From Trypanosoma brucei gambiense DAL972 (taxonomy: Eukaryota > Euglenozoa > Kinetoplastea > Trypanosomatida > Trypanosomatidae): a DNA stretch of 64,000 bases. Numbering within the stretch: the stretch's first letter is position 1; each line of letters begins with the position of its first letter. Location: positions 1,302,001-1,366,000 of the forward strand of contig NC_026738.1 of assembly GCF_000210295.1 (NCBI RefSeq), written 5' to 3'. A program made the position numbers and the translations under genes. Under the pieces are notes generated by a model. The model was not told the DNA's origin and did not search any database. It saw nothing but the letters and a program-made list of their open reading frames with translations. Of the stretch, positions 11,139 through 23,268 are shown piece after piece.

Positions 11139-12023
11139 ATGCAACGGCTTGGAACGGTTCCATTTTTGACGCTGATATTGCTTGTGGTATGCAGTGAATC
11201 AAAAGCTTCTGCAAATTTCATCCGCTTCTCCGGGGTGCGACGGATATTGGTCCTATACCGGTGTCAAGCAAACGTGCTGGCCTCAGAATATGGGCGCAAC
11301 CCGTCAGAACGGTGTAAGCCCGAATACCCCTTCGGTTTCGCGACCTCGTGGCCAGCAACCATCAAGTGGGACCGGCGTCAGTGACCAGCAGCAAGAAACG
11401 CAGGGTAGTGTTGCATCGAGTTCAGCTGTTTCAAGAGGAACTAACCAACTAGGTTCGGACGGTGAAGAAACCTTTCTGAAAGCGGATGTTAAACAAGTTG
11501 ATGGGTCAGCTGGCAGTCTGGGCAGGAATCCGATCGCGCAGCCATCCGACAGTGCCAGAGAGCCGACAGATGCGCAACCCCGGTTGTGGACCGCAAAGAA
11601 GGACAAGTGGATCAGAGAGGGTTGGAATCGGGATCCGAAAAACAACAAAACACGAAAAACGGCAACGGGGAAGAGGAAAATGGCGGGAAGGGAGGCTCAG
11701 GGGATCATGCCACAGGTCCAGATCGCGGGAGTGTGACGCAGGGCGTAGTTTCGATGTCTGGGCAAGGAAGTGCGCAGAGGGTGGACTCTGTAGCGGAACA
11801 ACCAGTCAAGAACAAAGAAGATGATATTCCAGGAGAGAAGGTTAAAGGGCCCGGCGGCGGCCATGCAGTCTCGACACCGGAGCGGCGAAATACACTGGAG
11901 CCGGTAACAGATAATGGGAACCAGCAAAAATCTGGAGAAAGCAATGCTCAAGAGGAGAACAGCGGGTCGCATGAAGTGTGTTCGGTGATATTCTCTGCTG
12001 TATTAATCCTCATGTACTCTTAA
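11139..12023 (+). pseudogene. internally deleted, frameshifted GPI-anchored VSG-like (ESAG2-type) relic
   Basis: The ATG at 11139 opens a good signal peptide (GTVPFLTLILLVVCSESKAS). The frame then runs on for only about 55 unrelated-looking residues to a stop at 11384. The +1 frame, from about 11215, carries a Cys block (GCDGYWSYTGVKQTCW) comparable to the late Cys block of the gene at 9080, then a long hydrophilic Ser/Gln/Gly/Asp-rich stretch. Coding sense returns to the first frame by about 11600 and ends with a GPI-type signal (SGSHEVCSVIFSAVLILMYS) and a TAA at 12021-12023. At least two frameshifts are needed. Most of the helical ectodomain is missing, so the signal peptide now sits directly before the C-terminal part. 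Confidence 0.55.
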
Positions 12024-15000
12024 AAATCATTACTGCAATTCCATGGAATACTGTGAAACGTCTGTTGAGATGAACACCGCATGATGCGGAGGAAGAGTTG
12101 AAAGTTGGAAATCGGCTTGCAACTACTTTCACTAGGGATCATGTGGATGGAACGTTGTGGCAAGACATGATAAAAGTATCGAATAACACTAATGTAATCA
12201 TAAGTAGCGTACATGAGTAAAACTGGTAACTGGAATGAAAGAAAAGCGGAATAAAGTAAAGCCCGCAAGGGAAAAACGTCAATATTGGGAAATACACCAA
12301 TAAAAAACTGAGGTCGGCAAGCGAAGTCGAATATGCGATCATGAACGCAACCGAGCAACTTACTTTCAAAAGTATTGTGAAGACAGTAGAACTTAAAATA
12401 TTTTTTCTTTAGTCAAATGGACAAAGTAAGAACCACATTGCATGCAGGGGGAACATATTACCAAAGAGACTTGACGAAATCATAAACTTAAAATGTAGGA
12501 AATAAACAGAGCGTGTCAAGGATCAAGTTTGACGTCATGCCGGTAACTCTAAAATGTGCTTAGCTTATGTGAATAACAGAAAACATGCATAAAGGATATG
12601 ACCGACGAGTAATCAGTGAGTGTACGAATTGCACAAAATAAGGATAAGTGAAACCTTTAAATCAAACGAAAGAAAATAATGAAAGCTGGAAGATATGAAG
12701 AAGAGAGTTAGTATAACTTATTTAAAAAGGTGCCCTTACGTATATTTTCTGTGTTTGTTTTTTTCCGCTTTATCGTCGCGGCACATTCAATTAAATCAGG
12801 AGCGCATCCTTGCTGCAAAAAGCATTATAAGTTCGTTTTCTTTTAAGTGCAAAGTAATAATAATAATAATTGACAGCGCCGCAACGAGGAAAGCGGTAAA
12901 TACACAGCGAATGTTCTTTATTTTGGTAGTTAGTTCCACGATATGCGAAATCCCACAGGTGTGTGTTGATATCGCGGACCTGAAAACTTATATTATCCTC
13001 TCTGTTTTATTTTTTAATATTGAGCTTTGAATTTTTAACCATTCGTCTTTTGCATTGTGTGCTGTTGTAGTGTTTCGTAACTTTGGTAATGGGGTGAGTA
13101 TGAAGACTAAGTGTACTCCTTGAAGCAAGTTCTTAAAACTGGTGATTAGGATCACTGGCAGGGTGTGTCGTGCGGCTAAGTAACATGTTCCTGCTTCTGC
13201 GGGGTCAGAAATATACGACAACGAGACTCGTTAAGACTGTCTAGATAGGTTGAGTAACCCAATGGAGTGACGTAGCCACATAACACAGATGATTCAATTA
13301 ACCGAGACAAGCCGAATCTACAGGAATATGGGAAAGGGTGGTGTGGGACTGTTCGCATTTGCGCAGTGCTGGAAACGAGGAAAGGAAAGATGAAAGTGGA
13401 AAGGAACCGCAAAGTGTGTTGTGGAGAAGGGAGGTGTTCCAAATAGAAGCTGTTAACAGCTACTGAGCACAAATGCCGCTTGATGTTTCTGACACCGCGT
13501 TTGGAGGGAACAGAAAAAAATTTATGAGAACGACATCGACATGATCCGAATGCAGGGGGCGGTGGCAGAATGTTAAAACAATGAACTTCCAGCACGACGG
13601 CCTCTGCTTCCGCAATAAGAAAGGACTCCAGTTCCATTCCCTAATGTTTTCCCCCTTGTCTATTCTACTGTATCGGCACTCGTTGTCACATGATATGTGT
13701 TTCCCCATGCACTCTTATCGCGCACAACCATCTTGCAGTCTTTTCGTAATACGTGTATGTGGTTGTGCCCCAATTGCTGCCGCTGAACAAGCACATGTTA
13801 AATTGTAGCGGGGTGAATATATTCGTCCCGCACACCATCATCTTGTTGTTCATGGGGTCAGATGCTTGCATGGAAGCAAATGAGCATCGGATTGAAGCGC
13901 AAAGTGATTGGGGAGGCGAGGGTTATGAAATATCGACCCAAAAGCAACGTAAATAGGGAAGGGCAAATGGAGCTGGACTCGTCGTGTTGCCTAGTTGGGT
14001 TACAGTATGTAGCGCCGCCGTGTGGTCGTGTTTCCTAAAATATTGGGGTTGTGCGGATGCGGAAATATCGAAAAAGCGAAGTTGGGAGAGATGGCGACGT
14101 CGGAGTGGTCAGCAATTTTTTCTGAATAGTGCCAAGACAGATGATAAGTGCCGGCCATTCGTTGGCTGTGCAAGGTAAGTGCCGGCCATTCGTTGGCTGT
14201 GCAAGTTATCTGACTCTCTTGGAACTCAAAAGTGCGAGGACTTTACGAATTTTGTGGTGTCGGCTGAAGGAAGAACCCTCGTAGCACTAACTTTTGATGG
14301 TTGGGCCAAGACTATTGTGGGATTTGGAATCTGTTTGTGACTTTCTAAATCTGAGAACAACTTAATAAAAAAGAACAATTCTGTACCTCGAGAGACAAGG
14401 GGAACAAGGACACTGTTCAACTTTGACGCACGAATTGGCCTATGATGACAGACGTCTCATCAATTGCAGCTATGAAACCCTTGGGTAACTCTCGTCGGGT
14501 GGCTGAATGAGCATTGGGAAGGGCTTGCAAGTACTGCCCTCCCCTTGTAAACTAAAGAAATTGTATATTAGAGTTTTTCACATTCTTGTAAAATTGCAAG
14601 AGAGGGTGAGGGAGTTGGGGTGAAGATAGTGCAGTATTTCCGAGACGCTACACTGCTACCATAAAACTTGTGTAACAATAGTTCGGCGTCATCACTCCCA
14701 AAATTGCTTTGACGGTTTACTCATAGAACTCTCTAATTATTATAATAACACCGGTATATAAACAAGACCAATGCGCGCGGGAAGGCATGCGTAAGCTGTT
14801 GAGGCTGGCATTTGCTGCAATTGTTCCTATTATTTTTTCCCTCCACTATGAAATCTTACGTGTCATGCGCAACTGTTCGTGGATGTAAATCTTGTTTACA
14901 TTTGAGACCATAATCCTTTAAACATTTCTCATAGAAACTGCGCTTGCTACCTTATTCTTTCCCGTTTTCGTGCATGTATTTCATGTCGTCCCCAAGACAC

Positions 15001-16140
15001 ATTGGGGAGGAGTGGAGAAGGGGGATCCAATGATTTTTTGAGGATGTACTCCCTTGAGTACAAAGCGGGGGTTCCTCGATTCAGATAGGACTTATGTTCG
15101 TTTTTCTCTTTGGAGTCTTTGTAAAGCATGAAGAATTCACAAAGGGAACGGTTAACGCCGGTTTTAGTCCTCGGTCCACTGTATCCATTAAGGCAAAAAA
15201 AAGCAACTGGAAGCAACATGACGTTAATTATTTGGAGAGGGGGTGCAGCAAACCACCTAAAATCGGCGAAAGGTACAAGTTAGCGACGGCGTGGTGCCTG
15301 TGCGGCATATTAGTATGCTGATAAACATTATGGAGGATAGTGCTTAAAATTATGTACAGCACGGTGCTCTAATGGGGTGCGCTGTCAGTTTGCATCCTCG
15401 CTCCGAAGTGTTTTAATTTTTTGTTTATTGGGGAAGCGTGATTCTTTGCTCTTTCATACACTTCTCAACGTTATGACTACCGGTTCCATTTTACTACGTG
15501 GTTCTCCATCCTGCACTCGTTTTTATACTCACTATTCTTCAGAACGACATTGAGACTACACAACTGTTGCGGAGTTATGGTGCCTCCAACGCACTGCATG
15601 CATTTCGTAACCACAATAATTACCCCCACAACGCCCTTTCCTTATCAGCTTGTTGGGATTCGCCAGCGCTCCAAATCATTAAGATAGGTGAGGTATGTTA
15701 TGTTTTTTTACGAGGAGACGATTGTGTGCTTTCGAGGGTTCAGTTTTCTTGCGATAAGCTGTCAATGGGGAATAACGGATTACCTTTATCAGGATATTGT
15801 GTCATCGCATGTGATTGTGTGTTGGATATACAATGAAAGGTTGAGTCACTCATATCCTTTGATTTGGCGTCTTTTTTCTACTGTTTCCGTATAAAGAATC
15901 TGGGTTATTTAAATTGCGTTATAGCGAGCACAGATACGGTGGTTTCGAGGCTTTGAAACTACATCGCCGGTCCATTTTTCCGTTCCGTCGTTTTCACGTA
16001 GAGCAGGAGGCACTAGTGAGATGCCAAGGTGAGAGGCAGTGCTCCACTTGTGATTTTATTAGGCAGTGCTGTTGGGAAGCGCTTTGCTTTCAAGATCGTG
16101 CTTGTGTGGCAGTCCGTGCTTTTAAGTGATGATGTGTGCG
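12024..16140. other. long region with no supported gene
   Basis: About 4.1 kb. A 111-codon ATG frame at 12695-13030 contains hydrophobic stretches but resembles nothing I know. Other frames start at GTG or TTG and look random. A 31-bp tandem duplication lies at 14145-14206. Decayed ESAG or VSG-associated sequence is possible but not demonstrable by eye. Confidence 0.4.
14145..14206. repeat. two-copy 31-bp direct tandem repeat
   Basis: The unit begins TAAGTGCCGGCCATTCG and is present at 14145-14175 and 14176-14206. The copies are identical except at the final position. This is a recent local duplication with no obvious function. Confidence 0.9.
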
Positions 16141-16145
16141 TCTTT

Positions 16146-16164
16146 TTTATATCAATTGCCTTAG
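16146..16164 (+). promoter_or_regulatory. predicted trans-splice acceptor of the ESAG1-like gene
   Basis: The tract TTTTATATCAATTGCCTTAG ends at 16164, giving a 13-nt leader remnant before the ATG at 16178. Spacing and pyrimidine content fit spliced-leader addition. Confidence 0.55.
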
Positions 16165-16177
16165 GGAAGCATAAATT

Positions 16178-17152
16178 ATGATTGTTGCAGCGGCAGGTTA
16201 TTTGTTTTTTATAATTTTTGTACTCAGCTTCAGTGTCGCAGAAGAGTGCATGTTGGTGGCAGATGTTGAAGGTGAAGCAAGTTTAAATGAGTCTGTATGT
16301 TATCTCAGTTGCCTTTCAAATGCACTAAGTAAATTATACACTGATGGGGAGCAGAGAATGCTTGTGAGTGAGGAAGTATACGCAAATGCGTCGCGTATAT
16401 TAGATGATATGGAAGGGAAAGCAGGTGAATGTGTTAAATATTTGAGTGCCATCAGTGGCGTAATGGAAGGTAAACATGATAAATTGGAAAAACTTATATC
16501 TTATGGAAATGAAATGGGGGACCTTGTAGCAAAGGTAGGTGGGTTATTTTCTGATGTTAATGAGAGCGTAAGGGCAGTGAGGAAAAAATTACCCGATGCT
16601 CTTATGAAAGCGAATAAATACTATACGTCTGTCGCAGAGGTTGTTAGAACAGTGTGGGATGATGTTAAAGGTGTCGGAAGCCTGGAGTCGAGGCTGGTGT
16701 GCGACAATCCAGTATTCGAAAGTGTCCGAAAATACCATAGCACGTGCCCTGATTATAAGTGTCCGTTCGATGGCGGTGTGAGCACAGACGCCTTTCGAAA
16801 GTATAAAAATGAATGCCTTGAAATAGTTGTGTATTATTATGATCGATGCAGAGCGCAGGAACTACCAAGAGACAGATTATACAGAGGTGGAATCGTTGGG
16901 GCTTTACCTGCTTTGTTAGATTGGGGTGGACGTGAGCACAATTATTTTAAACTCATCCTGGAAATACGGCAAATGTTCGCCCCCCTCATTTCACCGCTCG
17001 CTTCCGGGTTACCGCCATCCGTACTTCTTGCAACGATATCAAATATCACCTCTTATTACACCCACTTTAACAAGGTCCACGCCAACTTCACTTCTTTGCT
17101 TATTGACGCCGATCTTACTGATAATGTCAATGGTACTAATTTTACCATCTGA
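16178..17152 (+). CDS. ESAG1-like surface glycoprotein
   Basis: A 324-residue protein from the ATG at 16178. The hydrophobic N-terminus (GYLFFIIFVLSFSVAEEC) is a signal peptide or anchor. A Cys-rich opening (ESVCYLSCLSNALSKLY) follows, then a long helical, probably coiled-coil region (about residues 65-165) containing EEVYANASRILDDMEGKAGE. I recognise this as the conserved core of T. brucei ESAG1 proteins. A second Cys cluster (STCPDYKCPFDGG, then CLEIVVYYYDRC) and a moderately hydrophobic C-terminal third with N-glycosylation sites close the protein. There is no GPI-type tail. ESAG1 is a membrane-associated glycoprotein of unknown function. The gene is intact, has its own splice acceptor, and is the last + strand gene before the convergent switch. 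Confidence 0.65.
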   Translation: MIVAAAGYLFFIIFVLSFSVAEECMLVADVEGEASLNESVCYLSCLSNALSKLYTDGEQRMLVSEEVYANASRILDDMEGKAGECVKYLSAISGVMEGKHDKLEKLISYGNEMGDLVAKVGGLFSDVNESVRAVRKKLPDALMKANKYYTSVAEVVRTVWDDVKGVGSLESRLVCDNPVFESVRKYHSTCPDYKCPFDGGVSTDAFRKYKNECLEIVVYYYDRCRAQELPRDRLYRGGIVGALPALLDWGGREHNYFKLILEIRQMFAPLISPLASGLPPSVLLATISNITSYYTHFNKVHANFTSLLIDADLTDNVNGTNFTI

Positions 17153-19093
17153 AAAATATGTTTTTATACATTTTCCGCCTGCCCACTGAGGTTTCTTGTA
17201 TGCATTTTTTCGTGCGAGTTCGTACGCACCGGTGTTCTTAACAATTTCCATTTTTTTTTTTGTAACTGACATGCCACGTTTCGTGAAGAAGACTGCCTAA
17301 ACCTTTCGCGGTGTAAGTGTCATAACCTATCGAAAAATTGCGCACATGTTATCCATCCGTATGCCAAGTAATAAATCTTTTTGATTTTTACATTTCAGAT
17401 AGTTTCTGGTATTGTGGGAACTGCTGGAATTGCAAGGTATGAAAGTGAAGCTCTGGTGTGGTTTTTGACTTCACAGTGCTGCGTTGCGTTGTGGCCTCTT
17501 CGGAGCACAGCGTAGATGTTGTTCGCCACTAGTGGCCCTTCCATAAGAAAGAGGGCAAACATATTGTTAGCACCTTCTTTTGCGTTTCCGGCGCCATTCC
17601 TAGCTGTTTTTAAAGGACACTTATTTCAGAAGTGACACTTCTCAGTTCTAGAATGAATGTGTTGATGGTGGAACGTAGGCGTGGTGACTGTAGGGGAGGG
17701 TAGAAAACTATGAATATGGTGCGTGAAGAGGGGTTGAAGTGCCTCCTAAGCAAGAAAATGACAACAGGGGATCTGGCGCTTAGTGTTGGTGAGTGAATCA
17801 AAATCCGGTTGAGGGGAGAGATGTGCTCTGTTTCTTTCCTGAGGTGAAAGTTTTTTAAAAAGGGGACTATTTTTGTATATATACTATTTGCGTGTGTTTC
17901 TTTACATTTTCTTTGATAGCAAGGTGTTTTGTTATTTTAACCATTATTGAGGGATAACACTTGAGGGGTGACACCGTTGGGTATGTGTAAGAACGGTGTC
18001 AAATGTTGGGGGACCTGCCGGGGGGAAAACGTGTGTGACAGTCTAGTTGGCTTTTTGTGACGCGATGCATGTGGGTGGTTCGGGGGAGTGCTGGGCGCCA
18101 CACACATATTTGTAGAAATGCGTTTCAGAGTATTGCATTTAAAGACATCGTAGCGGCTGTGTTGGCAATCAAGGTGGTCTTTTGACACAAGGCGTGGGAC
18201 ATTGTTACAAATCCTTTGCTAACTCCTCCTTCCCCCAGACATCACTCACAACCAAAACACACGTTGTGTTAACTATAGTGGATTATATTGCAGTATAACC
18301 ATAATAATGGCGTTTTATTCAATATGCTTAATCAGCAGAACTGTTAATAATTTAACCCCAGTTTTTTCTTGCGGTGCTGCACGCACCACATGTCTTTTCT
18401 AGAATTTTAATTATGCTGTGCGTAAGGATTCTCCTTGCTCGCTGTGTTCATCATTTAGTACCGGGTGAATATTGTCCTAGAGATCCACGGAAGAACGCAT
18501 TGTAGTGCGAACTTACCTTAGTTGGAGAATCTTTTCAGCGCATAGGTGCAGCAACAGCTCTTTAGGTGTTCTTCGTTGGGGTAAAAATTCGAGCCTTATA
18601 GAAGAGGATTTAGATAGCACCGCAAAATTACAATCAACTAGGTGTAATTTCCACCTCGTTGATCTATTCTCACTTCCTCGGTAATACCGAACTCGTTCCA
18701 AGTGTAGAAAAAATTTTAGTACTTTTTAGACAGAAGGCTGTTGGCAGTACGCGGGGTCCCTGCAAAAAAAAAACTGAAATAGGAAACCCACCCTCCAAAA
18801 TGGGCGGTACACTCCCGTTTCCAAGGCAATATAGAAAGGATCCTTGTTCCCTACTAGTGGTTATACACTTCATTCGAGTCAAAGTGATCGTTTCCTTTTG
18901 TATCGTTCTCTGGGGAACGTGCCATCAAGTCATTACCACCTGGTCCGAAGCGCACTATATTTGCTTTACGGGAAACATTTGTGGGTTATGTCCGAACTAG
19001 TTATGCGTGACCAGTTGCAAACGTTCAGCTTTTATTCCTCGGTCTTCCGTAATGGCGAAAACAGTTTACTTGAGAGTGAAAGGCTTCTGCCTC
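17153..19093. other. convergent strand-switch region without genes
   Basis: About 1.9 kb between the + strand ESAG1-like gene and the - strand retroposon fragment. It contains pyrimidine tracts on both strands and short A/T runs but no credible reading frame. It would hold the 3' UTR of the ESAG1-like gene on its left. Confidence 0.45.
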
Positions 19094-22000
19094 TTTTTTT
19101 TTTTTTTTTGAGCCAAACGTAGAAGAGCATAGTGGAGTTTACAATTTTCATTCAGAGGAGTGGGCAGCTTTTTGTGTAGTCTATTCTCCTTTATAGGGGT
19201 GTTCCTCTCGAATGAAGAAAGTACATGTTGGAAGAGAATGAGGGGTTTCTCAATTTCTAGGAGGAATTGTGCAAGGTTCTTGGCGAACACTATCTTCTGC
19301 ATATTTTCGCCCTCAAGCCCGAAGTAACTGCGGAGCACTTTAGGCTTGAGCGCACGAGTATGTGGGTGGGATTCCCTTCGCATTCGTTGGAGTGTGTATG
19401 TTTCCTTTCAACGCAGATTTCATGTTTTTGATGGCGATGTATAGGTGAACCTGATGATGAGTGGGACGTCTTATTTCGGTTTACGAACGTGAAGTGTAGA
19501 TGAAATCCTCTGACGTTGAAGCTCCGGAGCGGTGGTGGAGATTCTTTTGCTACGGAGAATGGATGCTGTCTATGCATTCCCCCGAAGTGCTCCATCAGGC
19601 TGTCTTTTGATACATGCGTATGACGGCATTGCGTGCAACAGGTGTCATTTACACCTATAGTTACCGTGTTCCAAATGAGGGATACCTCTTGTTCTGTGAT
19701 GGAACGGCTCCGTTTTGTACCAGCGTTACTATCCAGGGGATGGCCTCTGCGGTGTTGAATCTTGGTGCTTGGTGTTGTTCCCCCTTTTGATTGTGATACA
19801 AAGCCACATTGCGTGCATTGTAGCGGCTCAGATGTGCCTACTGGGTCGTTCACTGAATGCCCTCTCGTTTCCGTCGCTCGGGAGCCCTTCGTTGGAATAC
19901 TTGCATTCTCTTCGAGTTCCCGTTGCCTTTTTATTCCTCGCGACCCCGTTTGCGGTTGTACTTCGCAGTATTTCGTCCCGTGCCTTATCACTAGTCCATT
20001 TTACGTATGAAATGTATAGCTGCGAGGTCCATATATCGCTTCATTTTCTCCAGGGGTTGAACTAGTGGTGTTATCACTTTGTTCATTGGTGTTGGGTTGA
20101 TGCGGCCGGTTTTCACTTTGTGTGCCTATCCGTTTCTCCACCACTGGAATGATGTGCTAAAGCTGACCTCTGCTCTTTATTCCATGACGTATTGTCGAGC
20201 CTCTCTGCTAAATCAATTTGAACCCACAGATTCCTCACTGGGGTGTATTTTTTTATCATATTCAGTGTGGATTATGGTTCCGCCAGTGTGGGGTGGAAAG
20301 GGACTGTCGTTGGTCATGTAGTGTTTCTGTGGCCTGCGCAATGTTAGTACACCTGCACTCTTGGATTGAAAGCCACGTTCTGCGCAAACCCATTTGTGCT
20401 GTTTGATATTTTCATCTTCTTTCCGCTTCTCCGACATTTCATCGTCTAAGTTTCTCGTTTTGTGCCATGTGAGCCCTCCTTTGTTTCCATAGGATTTGTT
20501 ACAGACAATGAGCACATACGACTTCGGTGGAGGGGGCAGGGGTTATAGGGTCAAATTTCAGGCACCACCCCAAGTTCTGCAGCATGTTTCAACCGGCGCA
20601 ATGCCTCATGGTAGGGTACACTGTGAATTCGGTTCGTATGAAACACTATGTGAGCTCTATCGGAATTTATTTTCCCGCAGTGTGCGCAGGGATGGGTCTG
20701 ACACCATCTGCACCTGTTAGGAACTGTTTTGTTTATCCTCCGCAGCAACCATCCATATGTATTCGATGTCCCAATGCGGAATTGGCGACTTCACCTGCTC
20801 TATCGGTTTAGTGGCAAATCTTCTTTAGTTGGTTGCCATTCACCGGTCATTTCCAACCTGTGTGTCTTCAGTTTCTCTCTGCTCGCCATGAGGTGTCACT
20901 TTTCCAAGGCAGTGATGTCGGGTATTCACCCAACGTCTTGTTGAGGAACGTTTGCATGTGCCCTCGCTTTTGTGTTCGTCAATTCATTCTTTTCTACACC
21001 ACAATGTCCAAAAATAAACTGAAGGCAGATGCTGGTGCTATGATATCCGATACCCAAGAGTACTATCCAAGTCTCCCGCAAAATTCCTGCCTTTACCGCT
21101 GTTTCTCCCATTCGCAGTGGCTCGAACAGCGACCGCCGGTCAGTAGAAAGAGACATTTTACACGGATGAGCTCCCTTCGGTTGTAATATGCTTATCATTT
21201 TATGCAAAACCTCGAACATTACTATGCACTCAGGTTGGTAGCTACACGCTATTGTTCCGGCTCCACAGTGAACCGTCGAGATGGGATTGTCATTCCTATA
21301 TGTCGTTGAGTCAAACGTGATTTTATTCCTAAGGAAACAGATCCGTCTGCTCACACTTCAAAATGCGGCATGGAATTTAGTTGGGTTCCCTTTGCACGGT
21401 AGTGCCTTACAATCAATTTCTTACATAATTCAAGCTGAACGCCGTCCTAGGAATCGGCATGCACATCCGATGATAGTGTTATATGTAACAAAAAACTGGG
21501 GGAGAAAGTTAAGGTGACTGGTGGTAGCGGTTCTCTTTGTCTTTCTACTTCGACAGCGAAGAGCTTCTGCATGATTGTGCGATACATTTGACGGGGGGAA
21601 TGCGGTGGGTGACGTACAATGTTTGCAAATCCTTTGCAGTTTTCACCGTGTGTTTTGCAAGTAAGCAGGTATCGTAAGCCGCGGATCAGTAATTCCTCAC
21701 GAAGAGAGAAAAAGTTGGCTTGAAGGCGAGCATCGTACGTCTGGTAGTGTCCCGGTGCGGACGGCGTCTTAAATGTTTGTTAGAAGGCCCTGCGTTTGAA
21801 AGATCTTTTCTTGTAGCGTAGTCCCCATCTTTAGAGCATAATGGCTGTACTTTCGAATAGTGATAGCTAGAACGCACGCGTCTTTGAATCCCTTTGCTGT
21901 CACCGCATTTTGCTTAACAGCTAGTGGTGCAATTATTGTCACTGCCACGAATTGCAGCGAATTTCCTGATATTATATGCATATCACTTAATACGGTTGTG
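19094..22000 (-). mobile_element. 5'-truncated, degenerate ingi-type non-LTR retroposon (DIRE-like)
   Basis: Read on the - strand, the 3' end is a pure A run of 16 (T run at 19094-19109 on the + strand), as expected for an ingi poly(A) tail. Upstream of it are pieces of the C-terminal half of an ingi/L1Tc-type polyprotein. An RNase H-like part lies at about 20926-21270: CGAGTIACSY, then STDRRSLFEPL, then LQFIFGHCGVEKNE, where GHCGV-KNE is the telling motif. A putative C2H2 finger region follows (HPCAHCG at about 20680, CNKSYGNKGGLTWHK at about 20470-20510, CTQCGFVSQSKGG and CTQCRHTHVSKDSL at about 19590-19830). The parts lie in different frames with stops between them. The endonuclease and most or all of the reverse transcriptase are missing. 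The left boundary is approximate. Confidence 0.65.
19290..19991 (-). pseudogene. C-terminal zinc-finger remnant of the ingi-type polyprotein
   Basis: The longest surviving open piece of the retroposon, about 230 codons without an authentic start. Two CxxC...H...H fingers are visible: CTQCGFVSQSKGG with a downstream HRRGH, and CTQCRHTHVSKDSLMEHFGG with a following MHRQH. In ingi elements such C-terminal fingers follow the RNase H domain and are thought to bind nucleic acid. It is not a stand-alone gene. Confidence 0.55.
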
Positions 22001-23194
22001 GGGTAATGACATTATTTCTCTACTGAGGTACGGACTTTCAACCTAATTTCTTACTTTCAGTAAGACCGGCTCTTGAAAGGCAGCCTTTTAATTCCTCGTG
22101 TCAGAGGTTCAGTTGCAGCCTCACAAATTGATTGGCGCCGCTACTGCTACAACTTTATGCTGGAAGTCAAGGGTTCTCGGCCACTTTTTATTTAGATAGG
22201 GCTACACTGTCCGACGTATTAGATTGCTGCAATCAGGCTGTAACTGGCGTCACTGTCGTTCTTGTTTCGCTTCTGCTTTTGTTTCAAATCCCGGGTTTAA
22301 GTACTGCGATTGCGCTCAAGACTTGTTAATTTTTATTTGGGCTGGATTTTGAATTTCTTTTGTGCATGCTTCATGTGTCCCAGTGAAGCTTCATTATCTA
22401 TCATCCTTATGTGAATCTGCCTGCCATCGAATTGTGTTCTTTTATCACCTGTATACCAATATGAAATCGCCAGCGTATCACTACAAACTTTCGCCACCTC
22501 ATACAACCCTCCTCTAACGGTTCACATATGCGCTATTTCAAACCGTTTCGCGTTATTAACCTTAGTTTTCTATCCATAGTAAACCATTAGTGTTCCGAGT
22601 TTCAAAATCCTCCTCCACAAAATATTATATTGTTTTCCACAAACTTTGGCAATTATTATTATGTTGGACATGAGGAATACTCTGACGCTACTTCACACTC
22701 ACGCAACTCTTGTCGGTTGGTTCTGTTTCGGCTGGATATTAGGATCTATCAGCAGATTAAAAACTACAGTCGCTGCCATCATCTCAGCCATTGTATCTAT
22801 CTACTTTTGATTAAAGATGGGGTATCATCGGCTGCAGATGTAATATTTTCCCCTTTTATTTTGTGCATATCTTTTTTTACTCTATATTTTCTTTATTTCT
22901 TTCGTCCGCTGCTTTCACCACTCCGGATAACGTACAAAATTCACTTGGTCCGTACAATGTACTCCGTCTCTACTTCGTTGTCCTCCTCCACCACCTTCTC
23001 GTGTATTAGGGTGTTCACCATCATGTTTGTACTTAAAATTTGAGCACACTCCATTTCCGTTTCTCTTTTCGTCTTTCTCATTTTCCTTTAATTATGTTCC
23101 TCGTGCCTTTAAACTTCATCTTACTTCTATTGTGGACGTGCTATTGCTTTAAGTCTTTCTATATTACTTGCACAGCACTTCTTCACCACCACTG
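22001..23194 (-). other. orphan VSG-cassette upstream (cotransposed) region
   Basis: About 22619-22830 resembles 32430-32640, the region upstream of a VSG pseudogene further right. Both have a TTTTC/TTTCA-CACAAA start, then TTATTAT...GATGAGGAAT and ACACTCACGCAA/ACACTTACACAA. The right end meets a decayed 70-bp repeat at 23195. On the - strand this is the order 70-bp repeat then cotransposed region, but no VSG follows; the ingi fragment begins instead. The VSG of this cassette appears to have been lost. Confidence 0.45.
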
Positions 23195-23268
23195 CTAGTA
23201 TTACAATATTACTAGATTATTCACACACACAACACTTCTATCATAATTATTATTATCATCATAGCCCT
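23195..23268 (-). repeat. decayed 70-bp repeat
   Basis: TTACAATATTACTAGATTAT followed by TCACACACACAACACTTCTATCAT and TTATTATTATCATCAT matches the layout of the repeats at 54223-61180 (ATAATATTCGTATATACACA, CACAACACTCTCCT, TTA run), with substitutions. Confidence 0.7.

Noticed and set aside
19715..20065. + strand frames opposite the ingi-type fragment
   Set aside because: The - strand carries the zinc-finger and RNase H-like motifs; the + strand frames are shadows.
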